A stretch of 64,000 nucleotides of DNA from an uncultured Lachnospiraceae bacterium (GTDB lineage Bacteria > Bacillota > Clostridia > Lachnospirales > Lachnospiraceae). The DNA lies in contig CAJUGD010000019.1 of assembly GCA_910586205.1 (NCBI GenBank), positions 1 through 64,000 of the forward strand. Reading direction: 5' to 3'. The translations under genes were made by a program, and so were the position numbers. This document shows, piece after piece, positions 42,938-50,918 of the stretch. Position 1 is the first letter of the stretch, and each line of letters starts with the position of its first letter. Below the pieces are notes generated by a model that had not been told where the DNA came from, did not search any database, and saw only the letters and a program-made list of their open reading frames with translations.

Positions 42938-44474
42938 ACATGATATCTTATTATACAAAATTCAATTACTGGCCGGTTTTGCATCAGCATTGTGTGCTCA
43001 TCTTTTTGCATTGGTTCAGGTTTTGCATAACTATGATAATATTGCGGTGGTTCCATCTGGATATGGGACAGGGATAACCTCAGGGCGATGGTTTCTTACG
43101 ATTTTCGGCGATTTTATAGGTAAAATATGGGGAAACTACAATATTCCTTTTTATAATGGATTCATTACAATCGGGATTTTATTAATTGCCGCATGTATAG
43201 TGCTGGATATTTTTGAAATCAAAGATGTAAAGACAGGTGCTGTGTGGACCAGCATTTTCGTTTGTTTTCCCACCGTAACCAGCACATTGTTTTTCATGTA
43301 TACGGCTCCTTATTATGCGTTTGCGATCCTGATGGCTGTTATGGCCGGCTGGGTGACGGAAAAACTTCGTTATGGCTGGCTTTTGTCCATGGTTCTTCAG
43401 GCTTGTTCACTGGGAATCTATCAGGCATATTTTCCAATGACTGTAACTTTATTTGTATTGCTTTTGATCAGCAAGATCCTGGAAAAAGATTCATCGATAC
43501 AAAAGATCCTGATAAATGGACTGGCTTATCTTGCAAATCTTTCAGGAGGCATGATTGCCTATTTCCTTTTATTAAAAATTTCACTCGCTTATTACGAAAA
43601 GGATCTTAACACCTATCAAGGAATCGATGCTATGGGGAAATTAAAGATGTCAGAGCTTCCGTCCCTGTTTGCAAAGACTTTTATTCAGTTTTTAACAATT
43701 CCTTTAAAAAATTATCATGGCATCGCATCTACTGCAATTTTAAAATATGCGATGATTTTTCTCGCGGTTTTTAGTATTGGCGCAGTTTTGGCTTTGCTGT
43801 TTTTAAACAGGCAAAAGCCATCTATCTATGCAGGAACGATGGGACTGTGCCTGATTTTCCCACTGGCGGTAAATTGTATCCAGATCATGTGTCCTGACAG
43901 CAATATCTATACTCTTATGGTCTATGCTGCTGTTTTTATTTATCTGATGCCTTTGCTTTTAGTGGAAAAGCTGGAAAAACTAACGATCAATAAGCTGTTC
44001 TGGCATATTGATCCGGGGGGTATTGGCAGAATTGTAATAGCTGTTTATGGAGTCGTTCTTTTAAATTATATATGGCTTTCTAATGGAAACTATACCTCCA
44101 TGTATTATATGAACCGGCAGACAGAAAACTATCTGACCACGGTAATTACCAGGATCCAGGAAACGGATCATTTTCATGACTCCTATCAATGGGTATTTAT
44201 AGGAAAGTCGATTTCTGATCCTAATTTTCAATATTCCTGGAGTTCCTATACTCCTTATTTGTATGGCGGAAATATTACCATGCTGATTAATGCATATTCT
44301 CGGAACTCTTTTATCCGAAACTTCCAGGGATTTACCATGCCTTTGGCAGATCCAGAGACTGCAGAGCGGATAAGTAAAGAGGATTTTGTAAAGAAAATGC
44401 CTTGTTATCCGTCCGATGGGGCAATTAAGGTATATGAAGATCTGGTAATTATAAAATTCGAAGAAGTGGAGTAG
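42921..44474 (+). CDS. GtrII-like membrane glucosyltransferase
   Basis: 517 residues with roughly ten membrane segments. YDNIAVVPSGYGTGITSGRWF and the long alternating hydrophobic pattern match the GtrII (O-antigen serotype-conversion) family, which transfers a sugar from undecaprenyl phosphate to the polymer outside the cell. The soluble C-terminal ~90 residues follow the last helix. Start at 42921 after AAAGGAG, overlapping the previous gene by 17 bases. Confidence 0.78.
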   Translation: MLQKIKHDILLYKIQLLAGFASALCAHLFALVQVLHNYDNIAVVPSGYGTGITSGRWFLTIFGDFIGKIWGNYNIPFYNGFITIGILLIAACIVLDIFEIKDVKTGAVWTSIFVCFPTVTSTLFFMYTAPYYAFAILMAVMAGWVTEKLRYGWLLSMVLQACSLGIYQAYFPMTVTLFVLLLISKILEKDSSIQKILINGLAYLANLSGGMIAYFLLLKISLAYYEKDLNTYQGIDAMGKLKMSELPSLFAKTFIQFLTIPLKNYHGIASTAILKYAMIFLAVFSIGAVLALLFLNRQKPSIYAGTMGLCLIFPLAVNCIQIMCPDSNIYTLMVYAAVFIYLMPLLLVEKLEKLTINKLFWHIDPGGIGRIVIAVYGVVLLNYIWLSNGNYTSMYYMNRQTENYLTTVITRIQETDHFHDSYQWVFIGKSISDPNFQYSWSSYTPYLYGGNITMLINAYSRNSFIRNFQGFTMPLADPETAERISKEDFVKKMPCYPSDGAIKVYEDLVIIKFEEVE

Positions 44475-44479
44475 TTTTT

Positions 44480-45415
44480 ATGAACGGAATTCTGTCTGTT
44501 ATTTTGCCTGCTTATAATGAAAATGTAAATATAGAAAAGTCATATATGACGATTGCCCAAATATTGAGCGCCAGCAGCATACCCCATGAGTTGGTTTATG
44601 TAAATGATGGTTCTACAGATAATACATGGAATGAAATATGCAGAATGAAGAAAAAAGAAACATCAATAAGCCGGATAACCGGAATATGCTTCTCCAGAAA
44701 TTTTGGAAAAGAGGCGGCAATTATGGCTGGATTAACCAATGCTTCCGGGGATGCCTGTGTTGTTATGGATTGTGATTTACAGCATCCGCCGGAAAAGCTG
44801 CCGGAAATGTATTATTTATGGCAGCAGGGGTTTGAAGTGGTTGAGGGGGTGAAGCGCAGCAGGGGAAATGAAAACGGGATTTATAAAGCCGGTGCTAAAT
44901 TGTTTTATAAATTCATGTCACTTGCTGCAAAGACCGATATGTCAAGAGCATCAGATTTTAAGCTTTTAGACCGAAAAACAGTAAACAGCATTCTCTCTAT
45001 GCCGGAACGGAGCATATTTTTTCGTGCCGCCGCCTCCTGGGTAGGCTATAAAAAGACGGAAATCGAATTTGATGTAAAGGAACGTGAGTATGGCGAATCA
45101 AAATGGTCTAAATGGTCTTTGGTAAAATACGCATTGAGGAATATTGCCGCATTTTCCACATTTCCTTTACAGCTTGTAACCATTACAGGGATAGCGACTC
45201 TTTTGGGAGCGATGATTTTAGCTTTTCAGACATGGATCCGGTATTATAGTGGAACGGCATTAGAGGGTTTCACAACAGTGATTTTGTTATTGCTGATGCT
45301 CAACAGTGTCGTAATGGTTAGTATAGGGATTTTGGGGTATTATATAGCCAAAATTTATGAAGAAGTGAAGGGCCGCCCCATGTATATTATTTCTGAGTTT
45401 GCAAAAGAAAAATAA
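44480..45415 (+). CDS. GtrB-like undecaprenyl-phosphate glycosyltransferase
   Basis: 311 residues. GT2 domain with VILPAYNENVNIEKS, YVNDGSTDNTW, FSRNFGKEAAIMAGL and VVMDCDLQHPPE, then two C-terminal membrane helices (about 232-300), the architecture of GtrB/ArnC/DPM1-type enzymes. It would charge undecaprenyl phosphate with a sugar that the neighbouring GtrII-like protein uses. A GtrA flippase gene was not found. It is the last gene of the operon. Confidence 0.88.
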   Translation: MNGILSVILPAYNENVNIEKSYMTIAQILSASSIPHELVYVNDGSTDNTWNEICRMKKKETSISRITGICFSRNFGKEAAIMAGLTNASGDACVVMDCDLQHPPEKLPEMYYLWQQGFEVVEGVKRSRGNENGIYKAGAKLFYKFMSLAAKTDMSRASDFKLLDRKTVNSILSMPERSIFFRAAASWVGYKKTEIEFDVKEREYGESKWSKWSLVKYALRNIAAFSTFPLQLVTITGIATLLGAMILAFQTWIRYYSGTALEGFTTVILLLLMLNSVVMVSIGILGYYIAKIYEEVKGRPMYIISEFAKEK

Positions 45416-45505
45416 CTTTTATGACTTTTCAAAATGATTCTTGAGAAAACTATGTTTTATTTTCAGCAGAAAGAAAGGCAAAAGCACGTTAAGGAGGCGT
45501 GATTC

Positions 45506-45574
45506 ATGTCAGGCTTTGACATAAAGGAAAAACGTTTTGAACAAGAAATCGGAAAAGATTTTAAAAGTTCTTGA
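45506..45574 (+). CDS. 22-residue ORF with a perfect ribosome binding site
   Basis: AAGGAGG at 45491-45497 precedes an ATG at 45506; the frame opens MSGFDIKEKRFEQEI and stops at a TGA that lies within the TTGACA -35 of the livJ promoter. The opening resembles N-termini of type I restriction HsdR-like proteins, so it may be the stump of a deleted gene, or a genuine small peptide. Confidence is low. Confidence 0.35.
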   Translation: MSGFDIKEKRFEQEIGKDFKSS

Positions 45575-45599
45575 CAATGGATTTTTATGCGATTATAAT
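45571..45599 (+). promoter_or_regulatory. Consensus sigma-A promoter of livJ
   Basis: TTGACA at 45571-45576 and TATAAT at 45594-45599, spacer 17, a perfect consensus. It gives a leader of about 195 nt. Confidence 0.75.
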
Positions 45600-45800
45600 G
45601 TTTTTCAGCTTAGTGGGGACAGGTTCCTATATATTTTTTATGGAAGCTTTTCTCCCAACAGGCTGGCGTATTTACGCCGGAATGCGTACCCTTCCTCTAC
45701 AAAGGGAATGAAAGATATACATATTTTATGCATATTTTGTATATCCATACAGGACCGGAAAGCGGAGGAGAGACGAATAACAAAGAGGAGGAACAAAATT

Positions 45801-47036
45801 ATGAGAAAGTTTGTTGGACTTGGACTTGCTGCGGCCATGGCATTTTCACTGACAGCATGTGGCGGTGGAAGCTCTGCAGATTCCGGAAACAAAGATGCAG
45901 CGCCTGCAAAGGATGCGGCTGCTGAGACGACCACAGGAGCGGAGCAGGAGGGCGGCGACGCAGCTCCGGCTGCTGAAGGCGGCGTATTCAAACTTGGTGT
46001 GATCGGACCTCTGACCGGACCGGCAGCCGCTTATGGTATTGCCGTACAGAACGGCGTGGATCTGGCAATTAAGGAAATCAATGCTGCAGGCGGTGTGAAC
46101 GGCGCTGTTTTGGAGATGAATTCCCAGGATGACGAACATGATCCGGAGAAATCCGTAAATGCCTACAACACCTTAAAGGACTGGAACATGCAGATGCTGG
46201 TAGGTGCAGTAACCTCTAAGCCCTGTATCGCGGTTGCGGCAGAATCTGCCAATGACAACCTGTTCCAGATTACCCCGTCTGGTTCGGCAGTAGAGTGTGC
46301 AGCTCCGGAAAATGTATTCCGCGTATGTTTTGCTGACCCGGCACAGGGCACGGCTTCTGCCCAGTATATCGGCGAGCACAAGTTAGGAACCAAGATTGCG
46401 ATTATCTATGACAGCTCTACCGAGTATTCATCCGGTATCCGTGAGTCTTTTGTAGCTGAGGCTGCAAATCAGGGGCTGGAGATCGTAGCAGACGAGGCTT
46501 TTACCGCTGATACCAATACGGATTTTTCCGTACAGCTTGACAAGGCAAAAGATGCCGGTGCGGATCTGGTATTTATGCCAATTTACTACCAGGAGGCTTC
46601 TGTGATCTTAAAGCAGGCCAGCGATAAGGAGTTTGCGCCGGTATTCTTTGGCGTGGATGGTATGGACGGTATTTTAAGCGTTAAGAACTTTGATACCTCT
46701 CTGGCTGAAGGCGTTATGCTGCTGACCCCGTTCTCTGCTACAGAGGAGGGCAGCAAGGCATTTACCGATGCTTATGTGGCTGCTTATGGCATTGAGCCGA
46801 ACCAGTTTGCTGCAGATGCCTATGATGCTGTATATGCCATCAAGGCTGCTGCCGAAGAAGCCGGGATCAGCCCGGACATGGATGCATCTGCTATCTGTGA
46901 CGCCATGAAGACTGCCATGACAAAGATTACCATCGACGGCCTGACCGGTGATGGTATGACCTGGGATGCAGCCGGTGAGACCGGGAAGGCTCCCAAGGCT
47001 GTGAAGATCGTGAACGGTGTATATGAGATGCAGTAA
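45801..47036 (+). CDS. livJ: Branched-chain amino acid ABC transporter, substrate-binding lipoprotein
   Basis: 411 residues. Lipoprotein signal peptide FVGLGLAAAMAFSLTACGGG with the lipobox LTAC near residue 20, an Ala/Asp-rich linker, then a periplasmic-binding-type I domain (FKLGVIGPLTGPAAAYGIAV, GVNGAVLEMNSQDDEHDPEK). It binds leucine/isoleucine/valine or related ligands outside the membrane and hands them to LivHM. GAGGAGG precedes the ATG; the much longer open frame upstream is rejected because it has no ribosome binding site and runs through the promoter. Confidence 0.9.
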   Translation: MRKFVGLGLAAAMAFSLTACGGGSSADSGNKDAAPAKDAAAETTTGAEQEGGDAAPAAEGGVFKLGVIGPLTGPAAAYGIAVQNGVDLAIKEINAAGGVNGAVLEMNSQDDEHDPEKSVNAYNTLKDWNMQMLVGAVTSKPCIAVAAESANDNLFQITPSGSAVECAAPENVFRVCFADPAQGTASAQYIGEHKLGTKIAIIYDSSTEYSSGIRESFVAEAANQGLEIVADEAFTADTNTDFSVQLDKAKDAGADLVFMPIYYQEASVILKQASDKEFAPVFFGVDGMDGILSVKNFDTSLAEGVMLLTPFSATEEGSKAFTDAYVAAYGIEPNQFAADAYDAVYAIKAAAEEAGISPDMDASAICDAMKTAMTKITIDGLTGDGMTWDAAGETGKAPKAVKIVNGVYEMQ

Positions 47037-47087
47037 GCTTTCGCTGTTCGGATTATGTGAATGCTTATGTGTAAGTAAGAACCTGAC

Positions 47088-47121
47088 AGGGGGCGTCCAT
47101 GGGGCGCTCCTTGTTTGTTTC
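47088..47121 (+). terminator. Intrinsic terminator after livJ
   Basis: AGGGGGCGTCC and GGGCGCTCCT form a stem with a short ATG loop and one bulge, followed by TTGTTTGTTT. It allows higher expression of the binding protein than of the membrane components. Confidence 0.7.
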
Positions 47122-47155
47122 ACATGAATGTTCATTCCAAAGTTATAGTTCATGG

Positions 47156-47203
47156 GTAAGTAGGATGTCTGTTTTGCTCATTTTTACTTGCACATCCTAC
47201 TTT
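47156..47203. promoter_or_regulatory. Inverted repeat flanking the livH -35 region
   Basis: AAGTAGGATGT (47157-47167) and ACATCCTACTT (47192-47202) are exact inverted repeats 24 bases apart. The right arm overlaps the -35 of the livH promoter, so it could be an operator. Confidence 0.45.
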
Positions 47204-47216
47204 CCTATGATATAAT
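47188..47216 (+). promoter_or_regulatory. Sigma-A promoter of livHMGF
   Basis: TTGCAC at 47188-47193 and TATAAT at 47211-47216, spacer 17. Confidence 0.65.
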
Positions 47217-47313
47217 TCGACTTAATGTTTTAATTGCCTAACGTGTTAAATTGTCAGAATCCTGGCAGCTTTTCGTTTAACACAAAAAGAAAAAGGAAAA
47301 GGGGTAGGATTTC

Positions 47314-48195
47314 ATGAGTTTTCTGTCATATTTAATCAATGGAATCAGCCTGGGCAGTATTTACGCTATCATTGCACTTGGATACACAATGGTGTATGGG
47401 ATTGCCAGGATGCTGAATTTTGCCCACGGGGACATTATTATGGTAGGGGGATTTGCCATATTTACCATTGTCAGCACTATGGGACTTCCTCCGCTTCTGG
47501 GCATCCTTGTGGCTGTGGCTGTGTGCACGGTTTTAGGAGTAACCATTGAGCGGGTGGCTTACCGTCCCTTAAGAGGGGCATCCTCTCTGGCGGTTTTGAT
47601 CACAGCCATTGGCGTCAGCTATCTTCTGCAGAATATAGCGCTCCTGATTTTCGGCTCCAATGCCCGTCAGTTTACTTCTGTGGTAACACTGCCCAACTTA
47701 AAGCTGGCGGACGGCGCTCTGACCATTTCCAGCGTTACCATTGTGACGATTGTTTCCTGTATCCTGATTATGATTGGCCTGACTTCTTTTATCAACAAAA
47801 CCAAGGTGGGACAGGCCATGCTTGCCGTGTCTGAGGACAATGGGGCAGCTACGCTTATGGGAATTGATGTAAACCGGACCATTGCCATTACTTTTGCCAT
47901 TGGTTCTGCTTTAGCGGCTGTGGCAGGGGCGCTTTTGTGCTCTACCTATCCGTCTTTAACCCCTTACACCGGATCCATGCCGGGTATCAAGGCGTTTGTG
48001 GCAGCAGTGTTCGGCGGAATCGGCTCCATTCCCGGGGCATTGATCGGCGGCGTGCTTTTGGGTGTGATTGAGAATCTGTCCAAAGCATATATTTCGTCTC
48101 AGCTTTCGGACACCATTGTGTTTTCGGTGCTGATCCTTGTGCTGCTGATCCGGCCTACAGGGATTCTTGGCAGAAAGATCAATGAGAAAGTGTAG
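47314..48195 (+). CDS. livH: Branched-chain amino acid ABC transporter permease LivH
   Basis: 293 residues, about eight membrane segments. FLSYLINGISLGSIYAIIALGYTMVYGIARMLNFAHGD-type opening, the GVSYLLQNIALLIFG stretch and the conserved EAA-like loop with GGIGSIPGALIGGVLLGV are characteristic. It forms the membrane channel with LivM. Confidence 0.94.
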   Translation: MSFLSYLINGISLGSIYAIIALGYTMVYGIARMLNFAHGDIIMVGGFAIFTIVSTMGLPPLLGILVAVAVCTVLGVTIERVAYRPLRGASSLAVLITAIGVSYLLQNIALLIFGSNARQFTSVVTLPNLKLADGALTISSVTIVTIVSCILIMIGLTSFINKTKVGQAMLAVSEDNGAATLMGIDVNRTIAITFAIGSALAAVAGALLCSTYPSLTPYTGSMPGIKAFVAAVFGGIGSIPGALIGGVLLGVIENLSKAYISSQLSDTIVFSVLILVLLIRPTGILGRKINEKV

Positions 48196-48204
48196 GTGGT
48201 CCTG

Positions 48205-49272
48205 ATGAACAAAAAGAAAGTACGGATGCAGAACGGCATCACATATGGGATCGTTGTGGGATGCTGGATTCTGGTGCAGATCATGGATAAAACAGGCCAT
48301 ATGACCAGCTTGTTAAAAGGAATCCTGGTACCTTTGTGCATGTATTCCATTCTGGCTATCTCCTTAAATCTTACAGTAGGGATTTTGGGAGAGCTGAGCC
48401 TGGGCCATGCAGGATTTATGTGTGTAGGTGCGTTTTCCGGGGCATTTTTTACAAAATGCATGGAAAATATCCTGCCCAATCTGCAGGTGCGTTTTTTTCT
48501 GGCAATCGTAATCGGCGCAGCCATGGCCGGAGTGTGCGGGATTCTTATCGGGATCCCGGTGCTGCGGCTGAAAGGGGATTATCTTGCTATTGTGACCCTG
48601 GCCTTTGGGGAGATTATTAAGAATCTGATTAATGTAATGTACATTGGACTGGATCAGAACGGATTTCATTTTTCCATCAAAGATACCATGTCTTTAGGGA
48701 TGGATGAGACCGGGGTGGTGATTATCAAGGGGGCACAGGGCATCACAGGCACGCCCAAAGCCGCTACCTTTTTGATTGCAGTGGCGCTTCTTCTGATTAC
48801 CTTGTTTATTGTGCTGAACCTGATCCATTCCAGGACCGGAAGGGCCATTATGTCCATCCGTGACAACCGGATTGCGGCAGAGTCCATTGGAATCAATATT
48901 ACCAAGTATAAGCTGATGGCATTTGCCATCTCTGCGGCTTTGGCCGGAGTGGCCGGGGTATTGTATGCCCACAATCTGTCAACCTTGGCAGCCACACCCA
49001 AAAATTTCGGCTACAATATGTCCATTATGATTCTTGTGTTTGTGGTTTTGGGAGGACTGGGAAATATCCGGGGTTCCATGATTGCCGCGGTGGTTCTTAC
49101 CCTGCTTCCGGAGCTTCTGCGCGGGTTAAATGATTACCGGATGCTGATCTATGCGGTTGTGCTGATTGTGATGATGCTGTTTAACTCCAGCCCCAAGGCC
49201 ATTGAGCTTCGTTCCGTGCTGATGGAGCGGTTTAAAAAGGGAAAAGAACCGGCTGCAAAGGAGGAAGCGTAG
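48205..49272 (+). CDS. livM: Branched-chain amino acid ABC transporter permease LivM
   Basis: 355 residues, about ten membrane segments, with the LivM pattern LNLTVGILGELSLGHAGFMC, RLKGDYLAIVTLAFGEIIKN and GGLGNIRGSMIAAVVLTLLPE. ATG at 48205 follows AGGTGG; a GTG at 48196 is in frame but too close to the site. Works with LivH, LivG and LivF. Confidence 0.94.
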   Translation: MNKKKVRMQNGITYGIVVGCWILVQIMDKTGHMTSLLKGILVPLCMYSILAISLNLTVGILGELSLGHAGFMCVGAFSGAFFTKCMENILPNLQVRFFLAIVIGAAMAGVCGILIGIPVLRLKGDYLAIVTLAFGEIIKNLINVMYIGLDQNGFHFSIKDTMSLGMDETGVVIIKGAQGITGTPKAATFLIAVALLLITLFIVLNLIHSRTGRAIMSIRDNRIAAESIGINITKYKLMAFAISAALAGVAGVLYAHNLSTLAATPKNFGYNMSIMILVFVVLGGLGNIRGSMIAAVVLTLLPELLRGLNDYRMLIYAVVLIVMMLFNSSPKAIELRSVLMERFKKGKEPAAKEEA

Positions 49273-49273
49273 T

Positions 49274-50032
49274 ATGGCAATGTTGGAAGTGAAAAACCTA
49301 AGCATTTCATTCGGCGGATTAAAGGCAGTGGATGATTTCAGTGTGACCATAGAAAAAGGGCAGCTTTATGGACTGATCGGCCCTAACGGCGCCGGAAAGA
49401 CTACTATATTTAATTTGCTGACAGGGGTGTACCGTCCGGATACGGGAACCATTCTTCTGGACGGGAGAAACATTACCGGAAAAAAGACGATTGAAATCAA
49501 CCAGGAAGGCATTGCCAGAACCTTTCAGAATATCCGTCTGTTTAAGGAGCTGAGCGTGCTGGACAACGTAAAGGCGGGCCTTCACAATCACTATAAATAT
49601 TCCACAATAGAGGGGATCTTCCGGCTGCCTCGGTTTTATAAGGTGGAAAAGCAGATGGATGAGCGGGCATTGGAGCTTTTAAAGGTATTTGATTTAGATA
49701 AGGAAGCAGACTATAAGGCTTCCAACCTGCCTTATGGAAAACAGAGAAAGTTAGAGATTGCCAGGGCCTTGGCCACAGAACCTAAGCTTTTGCTTTTAGA
49801 TGAACCGGCGGCAGGCATGAATCCCAATGAGACGGCTGAGTTGATGGAGACAATCCGTTTTGTGCGTGATAATTTTGATATGACAGTTCTTTTGATTGAG
49901 CATGACATGAAGCTGGTTTCCGGAATCTGTGAACAACTGACTGTTCTGAATTTCGGACAGGTGCTGACCCATGGCGAGACAACAGAGGTGCTCAATGACA
50001 AGCGGGTTATCACGGCTTATCTTGGAGAGTAG
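49274..50032 (+). CDS. livG: Branched-chain amino acid ABC transporter ATPase LivG
   Basis: 252 residues. Walker A GPNGAGKTT near residue 35, the LivG-type signature LPYGKQRKLEIARAL and Walker B LLLLDEPAAGMN. The long insert after the Q-loop (GIARTFQNIRLFKELSV) and the C-terminal part typical of LivG rather than LivF are present. GGAGGAAG lies before the start. Confidence 0.95.
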   Translation: MAMLEVKNLSISFGGLKAVDDFSVTIEKGQLYGLIGPNGAGKTTIFNLLTGVYRPDTGTILLDGRNITGKKTIEINQEGIARTFQNIRLFKELSVLDNVKAGLHNHYKYSTIEGIFRLPRFYKVEKQMDERALELLKVFDLDKEADYKASNLPYGKQRKLEIARALATEPKLLLLDEPAAGMNPNETAELMETIRFVRDNFDMTVLLIEHDMKLVSGICEQLTVLNFGQVLTHGETTEVLNDKRVITAYLGE

Positions 50033-50046
50033 GAGGAGAGACAAAC

Positions 50047-50757
50047 ATGGCAATACTGGAAGTAAAGGAGCTGGAAGTCTTCTATGGCGTGATCCAGGCC
50101 ATTAAAGGAATCTCCTTTGAAGTGAATCCAGGCGAGATTATTGCATTAATCGGAGCCAATGGGGCAGGAAAGACTACCACGCTGCAGACCATTACCGGAC
50201 TGATTCCTTCCAAGTCAGGACATATTGTGTATGATGGGAAGGATATTACCAGGATGCCGGGACATAAGCTGGTATCCATGGGCATGGCTCATGTGCCGGA
50301 AGGACGAAGGGTTTTTGCCCAGCTTACGGTGCTGCAGAATTTAAAGCTGGGAGCTTATACCAGAAAAGATAAAGCAGAGATCGAAGAAACTTTAAAGGTG
50401 ATTTACAGCCGCTTTCCCCGGCTTGAGGAGAGGAAAAACCAGATGGCAGGAACCCTCTCAGGAGGAGAGCAGCAGATGCTGGCCATGGGGCGGGCTCTTA
50501 TGTCCCATCCAAAGCTGATTGTGATGGATGAGCCTTCCATGGGGCTGTCACCTATTTATGTTAATGAGATTTTTGATATTATCCAGAAGATCAATGGGGA
50601 TGGAACCACCGTGCTTTTGGTGGAACAGAATGCAAAAAAGGCTCTTTCCATTGCTCATCGGGCTTATGTGCTGGAGACCGGAAAGATCGTGCTGAGCGGA
50701 GATGCCGGAGAGTTGATGAATGATGATTCGGTGAAAAAGGCTTATTTGAGCGAGTGA
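50047..50757 (+). CDS. livF: Branched-chain amino acid ABC transporter ATPase LivF
   Basis: 236 residues. Walker A GANGAGKTT, VPEGRRVFAQLTVLQNL, signature LSGGEQQMLAMGRAL and Walker B LIVMDEPSMGLSP. It pairs with LivG to drive import. Last gene of the liv operon. Confidence 0.95.
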   Translation: MAILEVKELEVFYGVIQAIKGISFEVNPGEIIALIGANGAGKTTTLQTITGLIPSKSGHIVYDGKDITRMPGHKLVSMGMAHVPEGRRVFAQLTVLQNLKLGAYTRKDKAEIEETLKVIYSRFPRLEERKNQMAGTLSGGEQQMLAMGRALMSHPKLIVMDEPSMGLSPIYVNEIFDIIQKINGDGTTVLLVEQNAKKALSIAHRAYVLETGKIVLSGDAGELMNDDSVKKAYLSE

Positions 50758-50781
50758 GAGAGATTATCAGAAACAAAAAAT

Positions 50782-50840
50782 AAAGTATTCAGAAAATACT
50801 TTCATTTCAAGGGAAAAGTCCTAGACTTTTCCCTTATTAC
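50782..50840 (+). terminator. Two hairpins after livF
   Basis: AAAGTATT/AATACTTT around 50782-50801, then AAGGGAAAAGTC (50809-50820) with GACTTTTCCCTT (50824-50835), an exact 12-bp stem. Neither is followed by a long T run, so termination strength is uncertain. Confidence 0.5.
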
Positions 50841-50918
50841 TGTGGTAAGATAGGGATATAGCAAAGCAAGGTATCAGAACAAATTTTATTTTAATAATTC
50901 TTAAGGAGGTTTTTTGCT

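Larger units (their letters stand above)
45416..45800. other. Intergenic region between the glycan operon and livJ
   Basis: 385 bases with a 22-codon ORF, the livJ promoter and a ~200-nt leader. In the leader 45714-45745 is a near-palindrome (8 perfect outer pairs, GATATACA/TGTATATC with TATGCATA inside). No clear terminator for the glycan operon was found. No riboswitch class was recognised. Confidence 0.5.

Noticed and set aside
45537..45800. N-terminal extension of livJ by about 88 codons
   Set aside because: No ribosome binding site, runs through a perfect promoter, and the lipoprotein signal begins at the ATG at 45801.
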